Below the pieces are notes generated by a model, which saw only the letters and a list, made by a program, of their open reading frames with translations, searched no databases and had not been told where the DNA came from. Source: CALARM01 sp964431735 (GTDB taxonomy: Bacteria > Vulcanimicrobiota > SpSt-956 > JAKJGF01). From it: a stretch of 30,646 nt of DNA. Below, one piece after another: positions 13,448 to 22,175 of this stretch. The position numbers and the translations under genes are program-made. Each line of letters opens with the position of its first letter. Within the stretch, counting starts at the first letter, position 1. The DNA lies in contig CAYSLJ010000089.1 of NCBI GenBank assembly GCA_964431735.1, forward strand, positions 1 through 30,646, given 5' to 3'.

Positions 13448-15331
13448 ATGAGTAGAATAGTAGGAATTGACCTAGGTACAACTAATTCGCTAATTTCTGT
13501 TATGGAAGGTGGAGAGCCAGTAGTTATTCCGAGTTCCGAAGGAAATGAACTGGTTCCTTCTATTGTAGGTTTCTCAAAAACAGGAGAAAGATTAGTAGGT
13601 GATATAGCGAAACGTCAGGCTATAAGTAACCCGGAACGTACTATAGCTTCTATAAAACGTCATATGGGGACTAATTATACGGTCAAGATAGATGATAAGG
13701 AATATACGCCACAGGAAATATCTGCCATGATATTACATAAAATGAAAATGGATGCTGAAGCGTATCTGGGTGAACCTGTTGAAAAAGCCGTCATTACAGT
13801 TCCCGCTTATTTTAATGATAGCGAAAGACAGGCTACAAAAGATGCTGGAACTATTGCAGGTCTGGATGTAGTGAGAATTATAAACGAACCTACAGCCTCT
13901 TCTCTTGCTTATGGCCTGGATAAACTCTATGAGACTGAAACGATTCTTGTATATGATCTGGGCGGAGGAACATTTGATGTATCCATACTTGAAATAGGTG
14001 GTGGAGTATTTGAGGTAATAGCTACATGCGGAGATATGAGACTCGGCGGAGATGACTGGGACCAGAGAATTATGGACTATCTGGTTGAAGAATTTACAAA
14101 GCAGTACTCGATTGATTTGCGTACAGATCGTGTAGCTATGCAAAGATTAAAAGAAGCTGCAGAAGAAGCAAAAAAAGAATTATCAGATGAAAGTTCAACA
14201 GTTATAAATCTTCCCTTTATAGCTGCCGATGCGGCAGGGCCAAAACACCTTGAGGTAAATATCACAAGAGATAAATTTGAACAACTCAGTCTTGATCTTA
14301 TACAGAGAACGTATGAACCTGCCAAAAAAGCTATGGCAGATGCAGGGTTGAGCCCTATGGATCTTGATAAAATCCTCCTCGTAGGAGGTTCTACAAGAAT
14401 GCCTATGGTACATACCGCTGTAAGAAAATTCTTTAATAAAGAGCCAAGTATAGAAGTAGACCCTGATAAAGTAGTTGCTATGGGAGCTGCCATTCAGGGA
14501 GGAGTACTTACGGGCCAGACAAAAGATATGGTACTTTTAGATGTCACTCCTCTGAGTCTCGGTATTGAAACTGTAGGAGGTATGTTTACAAGGCTTATAC
14601 CGAGAAATTCTCAGATTCCATGTTCAAAAAGCAGAATGTTTACTACAGCAGCAGACGGACAGACCACTGTAGAAGTTCATGTTCTGCAGGGTGAAAGAGA
14701 TATTGCAACTCATAACAAATCACTCGGAAAATTTGAACTGGCAAATATTCCTCCTGCACCAAGAGGAGTGCCTCAAATAGAAGTTACTTTTTCTATAGAT
14801 GCAAACGGTATAGTCAATGTAGTGGCACAGGATATGGCTACAGGTAATAAACAGAAAGTTACTATTCAGTCTCCTACAAACTTGAATTCAGAAGAAATTG
14901 ATAGAATGGTAAAAGAAGCTGCCGTATATGCAGAAGAAGATGCAGCAAGGAGAAAAGAAGCTGCTGTCAGAAATAAAGCAAATACAGAACTTGCTACTGC
15001 AGAAAAAACCCTCAGAGATATAGGACATAAATTTAAACCGGAAGATGTAAGTAAAGTCAGAAGAATTATAGATAATCTTAAAGATGCATTAATAACCTAT
15101 GATTATGATAAGATTGCTGATATGACTACAGAACTTACAAATGAAATGTATTCTCTCAGTTCTGACATGTACTTCAAACTCGAAGGTACTCCTGTGTCCA
15201 GAGAAGGAGCTGCTCCGACTTCTACACCTACAAAAACATCAGCCGGAGGAGATACCGGACCTAAAGTTACTAAAAAGACTTCACAGGATGAAGCTGACGA
15301 AATTCTCAGCTGGTTTAAGAAGAAAAAGTAA
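13448..15331 (+). CDS. dnaK: Chaperone DnaK, first copy
   Basis: Hsp70 chaperone: ATP-driven binding and release of unfolded proteins with DnaJ and GrpE. The nucleotide-binding domain is complete: GIDLGTTNS (6-14), VITVPAYFNDSERQATKDAG, INEPTASSLAYGL, DLGGGTFDVS and LVGGSTRMPMV. The linker DVTPLSLGIE leads into the beta-sandwich substrate domain (NSQIPCSKSRMF, LQGERDIATHNKSLGKF) and a helical lid. The 627 residues are normal. The tail is DEADEILSWFKKKK, basic rather than the acidic end common in DnaK. ATG 13448 follows GGGAGAGAGG by 18 nt with a small hairpin between. It has its own promoter and structured leader. A second dnaK follows after 157 bp. Both look active, so division of labour is likely but inferred. 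Confidence 0.97.
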   Translation: MSRIVGIDLGTTNSLISVMEGGEPVVIPSSEGNELVPSIVGFSKTGERLVGDIAKRQAISNPERTIASIKRHMGTNYTVKIDDKEYTPQEISAMILHKMKMDAEAYLGEPVEKAVITVPAYFNDSERQATKDAGTIAGLDVVRIINEPTASSLAYGLDKLYETETILVYDLGGGTFDVSILEIGGGVFEVIATCGDMRLGGDDWDQRIMDYLVEEFTKQYSIDLRTDRVAMQRLKEAAEEAKKELSDESSTVINLPFIAADAAGPKHLEVNITRDKFEQLSLDLIQRTYEPAKKAMADAGLSPMDLDKILLVGGSTRMPMVHTAVRKFFNKEPSIEVDPDKVVAMGAAIQGGVLTGQTKDMVLLDVTPLSLGIETVGGMFTRLIPRNSQIPCSKSRMFTTAADGQTTVEVHVLQGERDIATHNKSLGKFELANIPPAPRGVPQIEVTFSIDANGIVNVVAQDMATGNKQKVTIQSPTNLNSEEIDRMVKEAAVYAEEDAARRKEAAVRNKANTELATAEKTLRDIGHKFKPEDVSKVRRIIDNLKDALITYDYDKIADMTTELTNEMYSLSSDMYFKLEGTPVSREGAAPTSTPTKTSAGGDTGPKVTKKTSQDEADEILSWFKKKK

Positions 15332-15384
15332 TATAGCTCTCAGCTGTCAGCTGCCAGATTAAACTGAATAGTTATTATAATAGC

Positions 15385-15405
15385 GAGTAGAGGGAGTCTC
15401 TACTC
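15385..15405 (+). terminator. Hairpin between the dnaK copies, possible attenuator
   Basis: GAGTAGAG (15385-15392) and CTCTACTC (15398-15405) form a perfect 8-bp stem with a five-base loop, followed by tcttaatt. The T tract is poor, so partial termination or transcript processing is more likely than full termination. Confidence 0.4.
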
Positions 15406-15434
15406 TCTTAATTAGCAGAAAAATAAAAAAATTA

Positions 15435-15469
15435 GTATAAGCTGATAGCAGTCAGCAATCAGCTTATAC
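15435..15469. repeat. 12-bp inverted repeat upstream of the second dnaK
   Basis: GTATAAGCTGAT (15435-15446) and ATCAGCTTATAC (15458-15469) are perfect complements around agcagtcagca. Together with cagctgtcagctg at 15341-15353 this belongs to the agctgat-type intergenic repeats seen elsewhere in the window. It ends 7 bp before the SD of the next gene. Confidence 0.7.
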
Positions 15470-15488
15470 ATTATTGAGGTGATTATAA

Positions 15489-17360
15489 GTGGCTAAAATT
15501 CTTGGCATAGATTTAGGAACGACAAACTCTGTTATGGCTGTTATGGAGGCAGGTAAACCTATAGTCATAACCAATGCAGAAGGAGGCAGGCTAACCCCTT
15601 CTGTCGTCGGTTTTTCCAAGTCGGGAGAAAGACTTGTCGGAGAAATAGCAAAACGTCAGTCTATAAGCAGTCCTGACAGGACAGTTACTTCTATTAAGAG
15701 ACAGATGGGGTCTTCCTATAAAGTTAAGATTGATAATAAAGAATATACACCCCAGGAAATATCGTCGATGATTCTACAAAAAATGAAAAAAGATGCTGAA
15801 AGTTATCTGGGAGAAGAAATTAAACAGGCTGTTATAACAGTACCCGCTTATTTTAACGACAGTCAGAGACAGTCTACAAAAGATGCAGGAACCATTGCAG
15901 GTCTTGAAGTAATGAGGATAATTAATGAACCTACTGCATCGTCTCTTGCTTACGGACTGGATAGCTCTTCCGAAACAGAAACTATACTGGTTTTTGACCT
16001 TGGAGGAGGAACATTCGATGTATCAATACTGGAAATAGGCGGAGGCGTGATACAGGTAAAATCTACAAGTGGTGACACAAGACTTGGAGGAGATGATTGG
16101 GATAGAAGAGTTGCAGAACATCTTGTAACAGAATTTCAGCAGAGGGAAGGAATAGATTTAAGGCAAGATAAAAGTGCCATGCAAAGGCTGAAAGATGCTG
16201 CTGAAAAAGCAAAAATAGAATTATCATCACTTTATCAAACCAGTATAAATCTGCCCTTTATCACTGCTGACAATACAGGGCCAAAACATCTGGAAACAGA
16301 ACTTACAAGGGCGAAGTTTGAAGAGCTTACGGCAGATCTAATGGATAGAACGAAAAAACCTCTTCAAACCGCTCTGGATGATGCAGGATTGAAACCTGCC
16401 GATATAAACAGAATACTTCTTGTAGGAGGTTCTACAAGAATGCCTGTAGTACAGGAACTGGTAAAAGAATTTTTCAAAAAAGAACCTCATAAGGATATAA
16501 ATCCGGACGAATGTGTTGCTCTCGGAGCTGCTATGCAGGCAGGAGTATTATCAGGAGAAGTTAAAGATGTCGTACTTATAGATGTAACCCCGCTCAGTCT
16601 TGGCATAGAAACAAAAGGCGGAGTTTTCGCAAAATTGATTGAAAGAAATACTGCCATACCAACGTCCAAAAGCCGAATGTTTACAACTTCCGTAGATAAT
16701 CAGGAAACGGTAGAAATACATGTTCTTCAGGGTGAAAGAGCCTTTACTGCTGAAAATAAAAGCCTTGGCAAATTTCAACTCGTAAATATCCCGAGAGCTG
16801 TTAAAGGATTACCGCAAATAGAAGTTACCTTTGCAATAGATTCCAACGGTATAGTCAATGTAACAGCAGCGGAGAAATCTACAGGAAAAGAACAGAAAAT
16901 TACTATTTCTTCATCTTCCAATCTCTCTACTGAAGAAGTTGACATGATGGTAGATAAAGCAAAGAAATATGAAGAAGAAGATAAGGTAAAGATGGAACTT
17001 ATAGAGATTAGAAACAGAGCAGAAAGTCTCCTTACATCAGCTTATAAGACTATAGAAGAATTTAAACTGCAGGTAGAAATAGAGTTAATAGAAACTGCAG
17101 AAGGAGCACTCTCAAGATTACAGAATAATATGTCAGAAGAAGATCCTGTAAAATTCAGGGCTAATATTCAGGAATTACTGGATGCACTCGGTAAATTACA
17201 TTCCCGTGCCTATGAGAAGAAAATGGAGGAAAAAAGAGAAAGAGAGAAACAGGAAGCAGAAGAAAAAGCAAGCCAGACCTCTGACCCGGAAAATAATTCT
17301 CATAATGAACATCCTGATGAAAATCCCGAAAAAGAGGAGACTCCTTCCGGAGGTGATTGA
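15489..17360 (+). CDS. dnaK: Chaperone DnaK, second copy
   Basis: A second complete Hsp70, 623 residues, with the same motifs as the first (GIDLGTTNS, VPAYFNDSQRQSTKDAG, INEPTASSLAYGL, DLGGGTFDVS, LVGGSTRMPVV, DVTPLSLGIE). It starts at GTG 15489 behind GAGGTGATT. The two differ most in the lid and tail. This one has long charged lid helices (RAYEKKMEEKREREKQEAEE) and an acidic tail ending KEETPSGGD, whereas the first has a Thr-rich tail ending in lysines. It overlaps dnaJ by one base (TGATG), so this copy, not the first, is translationally tied to dnaJ. Probably a duplication with specialisation. Confidence 0.96.
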   Translation: MAKILGIDLGTTNSVMAVMEAGKPIVITNAEGGRLTPSVVGFSKSGERLVGEIAKRQSISSPDRTVTSIKRQMGSSYKVKIDNKEYTPQEISSMILQKMKKDAESYLGEEIKQAVITVPAYFNDSQRQSTKDAGTIAGLEVMRIINEPTASSLAYGLDSSSETETILVFDLGGGTFDVSILEIGGGVIQVKSTSGDTRLGGDDWDRRVAEHLVTEFQQREGIDLRQDKSAMQRLKDAAEKAKIELSSLYQTSINLPFITADNTGPKHLETELTRAKFEELTADLMDRTKKPLQTALDDAGLKPADINRILLVGGSTRMPVVQELVKEFFKKEPHKDINPDECVALGAAMQAGVLSGEVKDVVLIDVTPLSLGIETKGGVFAKLIERNTAIPTSKSRMFTTSVDNQETVEIHVLQGERAFTAENKSLGKFQLVNIPRAVKGLPQIEVTFAIDSNGIVNVTAAEKSTGKEQKITISSSSNLSTEEVDMMVDKAKKYEEEDKVKMELIEIRNRAESLLTSAYKTIEEFKLQVEIELIETAEGALSRLQNNMSEEDPVKFRANIQELLDALGKLHSRAYEKKMEEKREREKQEAEEKASQTSDPENNSHNEHPDENPEKEETPSGGD

Positions 17361-18526
17361 TGTTGAATAAAAAAGATTATTATGAAGTTCTGGAAATAGA
17401 CAGGTCTGCTACAGAAGCAGATATAAAGCAGGCCTATAGAAAAATGGCAAGAAAATATCATCCCGATGTATCTCAGGATGTAGATAAAAAACAGGCAGAA
17501 GATCGTTTTAAAGAAATAAATGAAGCATATGAAGTATTAAGTGATAAACAGAAAAGAGCGACTTATGACCAATACGGACATGATGCTTTCAGAGGCGGTG
17601 CCGGCGGATTCAGCAGCGGTTCGGGTTTTGGCGGATTCGGTGATTTCGGCTTCGGCGGTATTGATGATATATTTAATATGTTCTTCCAATCAGCCGGAGG
17701 AGGACAGACCAGAGGATCCAGAAATCAACCTCAGAGAGGCAGTGATTTAAGGGGAGATGTTACCCTCACACTGGAAGAGGTCGTTTCAGGAGTTGAGAAA
17801 GAAATAGAAGTACCATCCCTCAGAACATGTCCCGTATGTTTTGGTACAGGCGCCAGTGACGGTGCTTCTTCACAAAACTGCACCCAGTGTCAGGGAACAG
17901 GACAGGAAAGAATAGTGCAGAGCACCATGTTCGGTCGTTTTATCAGGACAGGCCCCTGCAGAACCTGTCATGGAGAAGGAGTAGTTATCAGCTCACCCTG
18001 CGAAGAATGCAAAGGACTTGGAAGGGTTACAAAAAAACGGAAGGTTTCTGTAAAGGTTCCTGCCGGAGTGGATGAAGGTTCAAGGATAAGGCTGCAGGGA
18101 GAAGGTGATGCAGGCACCAAAGGTGGCAATGCAGGAGATCTTTATGTATTCATTAATGTAAAACCTCATAAGATATTCAAGAGGTTTAATGATGATCTTT
18201 ACTGCGAAAGAGAAATCTCTTTCCCAAGGGCTACCCTGGGAGGAAAAATTTCAGTTCCCACTATTGACGGAGAAACGGAACTTGATATACCACAGGGAAC
18301 ACAGTCTGAAACTATGTTCAAAATAAAAGCCCAGGGAATACCAAATCTTCGTTCAGGCAGAAGAGGTGAACTGCAGGTAAAGATTATAGTCAAAGTTCCT
18401 TCAAAGCTTAATTCGGAGCAAAAGAAACTTTTAAAAGAATTTGCTGTTGCCTGTGGAGAAGATCTTGATGCTACCGGGCAGGGAAAGGGATTCATCGGAA
18501 AAGTTAAAGATGCACTTGGAATATAG
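17360..18526 (+). CDS. dnaJ: Chaperone DnaJ
   Basis: Hsp40 co-chaperone that delivers substrates to DnaK and stimulates its ATPase. It is a full type I protein: J domain with HPD (residues 34-36), Gly/Phe-rich region (about 79-115), zinc finger with four CxxCxGxG repeats (Cys157/160, 174/177, 200/203, 214/217), then the C-terminal substrate domains. The 388 residues are normal. ATG 17360 is chosen: GGAGG (17349-17353) is 6 nt upstream, and it overlaps the dnaK2 stop as TGATG. TTG at 17357 is in frame but too close to the SD. prmA follows after a heptad-repeat spacer. Confidence 0.96.
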   Translation: MLNKKDYYEVLEIDRSATEADIKQAYRKMARKYHPDVSQDVDKKQAEDRFKEINEAYEVLSDKQKRATYDQYGHDAFRGGAGGFSSGSGFGGFGDFGFGGIDDIFNMFFQSAGGGQTRGSRNQPQRGSDLRGDVTLTLEEVVSGVEKEIEVPSLRTCPVCFGTGASDGASSQNCTQCQGTGQERIVQSTMFGRFIRTGPCRTCHGEGVVISSPCEECKGLGRVTKKRKVSVKVPAGVDEGSRIRLQGEGDAGTKGGNAGDLYVFINVKPHKIFKRFNDDLYCEREISFPRATLGGKISVPTIDGETELDIPQGTQSETMFKIKAQGIPNLRSGRRGELQVKIIVKVPSKLNSEQKKLLKEFAVACGEDLDATGQGKGFIGKVKDALGI

Positions 18527-18527
18527 T

Positions 18528-18562
18528 AGTGAATAGTGAGTGGTGAGTGGTGAGTGGTGAAC
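18528..18562. repeat. Five tandem heptamers between dnaJ and prmA
   Basis: The spacer is exactly 7-periodic: agtgaat, agtgagt, ggtgagt, ggtgagt, ggtgaac. It lies directly after the dnaJ stop. The repeat opens an in-frame GTG (18554) that would falsely extend prmA by 11 codons. Confidence 0.85.
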
Positions 18563-18586
18563 ATATGCATTACAGGGAGATTACTT

Positions 18587-19480
18587 ATGGCATGGAATGA
18601 GATTTCTATTGGAGTATCTTTTGAAGATTCTGAAGCTGTTTCATATGCTCTTCAATGTCTGACCGGCGGAACCGGACTTGTCGAAGAACATAAAGAAAAT
18701 AAAATAATTTACAAAATTTATTTTCAGCACGATGAATATTTTAAAGATAATTTTAATAAACTCAAAGCTTCTTTAGAAGGACTGGTATTACAGGGATATT
18801 CTGTTGACCTGGAAAATATGTCCTGTCTTTTATTGAGAGATGAAGACTGGTCTGAAAGCTGGAAAAAATTTTTCGAGCCTTTTAAAATAGGAAAAAATCT
18901 TGTTATAAAACCACCCTGGAAAGAATATATTAGCGAGAAGGAAGAAAAAGTTATAGTTATAAATCCAGGAATGGCTTTTGGAACAGGTTCTCATGAAACT
19001 ACAAAAATGGCGTCATATTATATACAGAAATATGCTCCTTCTATGAATTCTATTCTGGATCTTGGCTGCGGAACAGGTATACTGGCTATCATTGGCTGTA
19101 TATGCGGTGTCACAAATGTCTATGCAATCGATAATGACGAACTGGCAGGAGCAGCTATGGAAGAGAATCTAGCTCTGAATAATCTTGAAGGCAGGGTAAT
19201 TTTTTTTCTTCAGGAAGGATTAAAAAATTTCTCCCTGAAAGTAGAATGTATTGTTGCAAATATACAGGCATCTGTTTTTAAAAAAATAAAAAAAGAATTT
19301 TCCCCTGCTCTTATCCCCCCCGGCATCTTAATTCTTACAGGTATACTGTTAGAACAGAAAGATGAAATTCTTAACATATTTTATGAGGAAAATTTCGAGT
19401 TTATAGAAGAATTAAAAGAAGCAGAATGGGTATGTCTTGTGTTAAAAAAGATGTCTGAGATAAAATCTCCCTTGTCATAA
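18587..19480 (+). CDS. prmA: Ribosomal protein L11 methyltransferase
   Basis: A SAM-dependent methyltransferase that trimethylates ribosomal protein L11. Family marks: PGMAFGTGSHETT (127-139), SAM motif I ILDLGCGTG (156-164) followed by an acidic residue in AIDND, and VANIQAS, a variant of the usual catalytic-region VANI. The N-terminal part MAWNEISIGVSFEDSEAVS matches the usual start, which fixes ATG 18587 (SD GGGAG six to seven nt upstream) and excludes the 11-codon extension through the heptad repeat. The 297 residues are typical. Its place after dnaJ is common in Firmicutes and relatives. It is the last gene of the chaperone block. Confidence 0.94.
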   Translation: MAWNEISIGVSFEDSEAVSYALQCLTGGTGLVEEHKENKIIYKIYFQHDEYFKDNFNKLKASLEGLVLQGYSVDLENMSCLLLRDEDWSESWKKFFEPFKIGKNLVIKPPWKEYISEKEEKVIVINPGMAFGTGSHETTKMASYYIQKYAPSMNSILDLGCGTGILAIIGCICGVTNVYAIDNDELAGAAMEENLALNNLEGRVIFFLQEGLKNFSLKVECIVANIQASVFKKIKKEFSPALIPPGILILTGILLEQKDEILNIFYEENFEFIEELKEAEWVCLVLKKMSEIKSPLS

Positions 19481-19503
19481 TACCTGTGTATAATACCGGA
19501 TAG

Positions 19504-19521
19504 CTATGCTGCTTTGCATAG
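19504..19521. terminator. Small hairpin between convergent prmA and hisK
   Basis: CTATGC (19504-19509) and GCATAG (19516-19521) form a 6-bp stem with loop tgcttt between two convergent genes. It has no T tract on either side, so the terminator call rests mostly on position. Confidence 0.3.
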
Positions 19522-19563
19522 TTAAGGCCAGTTACGAAAATAAATAGTTATCTTTTTGTTAAT

Positions 19564-20406
19564 TTATAATATCGAAATAGCTTCCCATTTACCATCTACA
19601 AGATGATAAATTTCATTGTAGCCAATATACTGCAGGAGATAATGCACTTCAGTAAAATGGGAACTTACCTGTTCAGGACTGTGAGCATCAGAATTGACAA
19701 TTAACTTAATGTCAAGTTCTTTGCATTTTCTCAATATCCAGTGGGACGGATACATTGCAGCTATAGGTTTTCTCAGACCTCCTGTATTAACCTCTACGAT
19801 ACGGTCATTGTCTGATATGACTTTTAATGTCTCATATACTGCTTCCTGATACCAGGACTCCTTCTCGGAAAAATATTTTTGTTCGAAATTATTTTTCTTG
19901 ATTAAATCCAGATGACCTATAATATCAAATTGTTTTTCTCCGGCCATCTGCCTTATCAGAGCATAGTAATCTTCAACAGCTTTCTGAATATTTCCTCCGA
20001 ATATTTCATCCAATCCTTTCCTGAATATTTCGTCATCACTATCTACAGGCCAGGGATGACCGGAACTGTCACTTCCTACATAATGAACAGAACCTATCCT
20101 GTAATCAAGATCGGGATGGCTGTAAAAAAACAGAAAAAAATCCTTTAGTGACGGTAAAAAATCCACTTCCATACCAAGTAAAATTCTTATATTTTCTCTG
20201 TATTTTTCTTTAAAATCTTTTATGATATCAATATAATGCTGAAATTGGTCAGAAGCTATTGCATAAGTATTCGGGAAAGGCAAAGGACTGTGAGAAGAAA
20301 AACCTATTTCACAGAGCCCTTCTTTGATAGCTGAAACAATATAATCTTCAGGCTCACCGGTACCGTCACAAAAATTACAATGAGTATGATAATTTGCTTT
20401 AAACAT
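19564..20406 (-). CDS. hisK: PHP-family histidinol phosphatase
   Basis: Hydrolyses histidinol phosphate to histidinol in histidine synthesis. This is the PHP type with a trinuclear metal site. All ligands are visible: His7 and His9 (YHTH), His39 (SSHSPLPF), Glu80 (GMEVDF), His108 (GSVHYV), His165 (GHLDLIKK), and Asp240 and His242 (NSDAH). The 280 residues fit the family. No other his gene lies nearby, so a different phosphorylated substrate cannot be excluded. It is transcribed alone, leftward, divergent from the FliG-like/TPR gene. It gives a useful contrast to the PHP domain at 6931, which has lost the equivalent residues. Confidence 0.88.
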   Translation of the reverse strand: MFKANYHTHCNFCDGTGEPEDYIVSAIKEGLCEIGFSSHSPLPFPNTYAIASDQFQHYIDIIKDFKEKYRENIRILLGMEVDFLPSLKDFFLFFYSHPDLDYRIGSVHYVGSDSSGHPWPVDSDDEIFRKGLDEIFGGNIQKAVEDYYALIRQMAGEKQFDIIGHLDLIKKNNFEQKYFSEKESWYQEAVYETLKVISDNDRIVEVNTGGLRKPIAAMYPSHWILRKCKELDIKLIVNSDAHSPEQVSSHFTEVHYLLQYIGYNEIYHLVDGKWEAISIL

Positions 20407-20422
20407 AGTGAGTTAAGTGATC

Positions 20423-20492
20423 GTGATGCGTAATGCGTAACGCGTGACGTGTTTAATTCCTGCACATCACACTTTACGCTTTACACATTACG
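20423..20492. repeat. Long imperfect palindrome made of heptamers
   Basis: Left arm 20423-20451 and right arm 20463-20492 are about 29 bp each and mostly complementary. Both are 7-periodic (gcgtaat, gcgtaac, gcgtgac; tttacgc, tttacac, attacga). It lies in the spacer between two divergent genes, so it is not a terminator in the usual place; it would form a cruciform or a leader hairpin. Confidence 0.75.
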
Positions 20493-20612
20493 AGGTTATG
20501 AAACTAATTATATATAAAAATAGGTTCGTTTTTACTTTAAATTTTCCTGCTATTTTATTATAATAATATTTATAGCTTTTATGTGTCAATAAGATGAGGT
20601 ATATTAATAATA

Positions 20613-22139
20613 ATGATGTTTTTCTATGATAATATATACGAAAATCTTTCACCTCTTCTTAAGTGGAAAGGAATTTTTTACTTTGAAGATATTTTTTTTC
20701 TTGATAAAGATGATTTACTTACTTTATATTACAGTGTTCCTGAAGAGACCTTTGCTCTGGCATTAAAGAATTGCCACCATACAAATCAACTACTGGCTGT
20801 TCTGAATAATGATGAAAGAAAACATATTGTTGCCATTATCAATTCTTCCTGTGGTGATATTATTAAAGCCAGAAAAGAAATTGAACATGAATTCAGAGAT
20901 GCCATGTTTTTGCATATGCAGATTAAATGTTCGGAAAAACTTAAAAAGAGAAAATTATGTCATTTCTTCTATTTGATTTCTAATATGTCAACATTACTTG
21001 ATTCTAATAATGAAGAAAAATTGAATGTTTTTAAACATATACCATTCTGGATATCAGCAAAATTAATAGAATTTTTACCTTATTATCAGGCAATTAAATT
21101 TTTTCATATACTTGAAAACAGTAATGCACTGTCTGTAAATCTGTCAACAGACTATCCTCCTCCTTTCTGTGAAATATTTCATGAAAGTTTAAATTTACCG
21201 GATGAATTTTTTATAAAAATTAATATATATACAACATTAAATACAACTTTAAAAATATTATTCAATAAATTTCTTTTTAATATATGTTCCGGCCTCTCTC
21301 TTCTGTCATCCCGAAATTATAGAAGATCCCTTACCTTTTTAAAAAAAGCCTGTAACCTGTTACCGGAAGATTTTTTTGCGAACTGGTCTTATGCACGGGC
21401 ATTATATTTTTGCGGAAATCTTGAAGAATCACAATGTCATTATCATATCGCTATGAAGCAAAAACCTGTATTAAATAAATATCATCTCTTTAATGCATTT
21501 TCACTGAAATCGGGCGGACATATGACAATGGCTATGGATGAAATTAATATGTTAACTATTTTAGCACCCGATTATCCCTATGGTTTCAAGCTACTCGGCA
21601 ATTTTCATATGATTAACGGGGAATTTTCCAAAGCAATTAAATGCTTTAACAGATCTATTGAATTACTCCCTGAAGATATACAGAGCTATTCGGATCTTAT
21701 TGAGTGTTACCTTCAACAGGACAATATGAAAGAAGCTGAAAAACTGGCATATAAAACACTGGAATACCCGGAGATAAAAAAAGAAACAATTTATTTTAAA
21801 CTCGGAGAAATCTATAATAAATATGAAGATAAAGAGAAAGCCAGAAATTTTTATAAAAAATCTCTGGAAGTAAAAAAAAATTATTATCCTTCTATTACTG
21901 CTCTGGGACTCTTAGAGCTATCTTCCGGTAACACAGAATACGGTCATAGACTGCTCTCTGAATCCTTACTTTTACAGCCAGAAGCCGTATGGATCAGAAA
22001 AATTCTGGGGGAAAGCTATATAGAAACAGGAAAATCAGAGCTCGCTCTTAAAGAATTTACCGCTATTCTTGATTTGTACCCTGATGAACCCTTTGTATGT
22101 TCAAAGATAAGTGAAATAAAAAAGAATTTGAAGGATTAA
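20613..22139 (+). CDS. FliG C-terminal-like domain fused to TPR repeats
   Basis: A 508-residue cytoplasmic protein without signal or membrane segment. Residues 22-106 resemble the FliG C-terminal (torque) domain: FYFEDIFFLDKDDL, SVPEETFALALKN, NNDERKHI, then GDIIKARKEIEHEFRDAM. This matches the FliG order FEDI..LDD, V..e.LA.ALK, S.RAA and the AQ..I helix. The Lys of ALK and the Arg of ERK are kept; the acidic pair that follows in motor FliG is not (Asn-Ser-Ser). Residues 120-225 are helical and unassigned. From about 230 to 500 there are six or seven TPR units (GFKLLGNFHMINGEFSKAI; YFKLGEIYNKYEDKEKARNF). No flagellar gene is nearby, so a motor role is unlikely; a scaffold is possible. The start ATG has only a distant GAGG. 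Confidence 0.68.
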   Translation: MMFFYDNIYENLSPLLKWKGIFYFEDIFFLDKDDLLTLYYSVPEETFALALKNCHHTNQLLAVLNNDERKHIVAIINSSCGDIIKARKEIEHEFRDAMFLHMQIKCSEKLKKRKLCHFFYLISNMSTLLDSNNEEKLNVFKHIPFWISAKLIEFLPYYQAIKFFHILENSNALSVNLSTDYPPPFCEIFHESLNLPDEFFIKINIYTTLNTTLKILFNKFLFNICSGLSLLSSRNYRRSLTFLKKACNLLPEDFFANWSYARALYFCGNLEESQCHYHIAMKQKPVLNKYHLFNAFSLKSGGHMTMAMDEINMLTILAPDYPYGFKLLGNFHMINGEFSKAIKCFNRSIELLPEDIQSYSDLIECYLQQDNMKEAEKLAYKTLEYPEIKKETIYFKLGEIYNKYEDKEKARNFYKKSLEVKKNYYPSITALGLLELSSGNTEYGHRLLSESLLLQPEAVWIRKILGESYIETGKSELALKEFTAILDLYPDEPFVCSKISEIKKNLKD

Positions 22140-22172
22140 CAGGATTTTTTACTCTCCCGTTAATCCTGTTAA
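22136..22172. terminator. Bidirectional terminator between convergent TPR gene and ssnA
   Basis: ttaacaggatt (22136-22146) and aatcctgttaa (22162-22172) are perfect 11-bp complements. The left arm overlaps the stop codon of the TPR gene, and the right arm ends 4 bp before the ssnA stop. Confidence 0.65.
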
Positions 22173-22175
22173 ATG

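Noticed and set aside
14077..14493. 138-codon minus-strand ORF within dnaK
   Set aside because: Shadow of a highly conserved coding region; no SD or family similarity.
18554..18586. Eleven-codon upstream extension of prmA from GTG 18554
   Set aside because: It is encoded by the heptad repeat, has no SD, and the family N-terminus begins at ATG 18587, which has its own SD.
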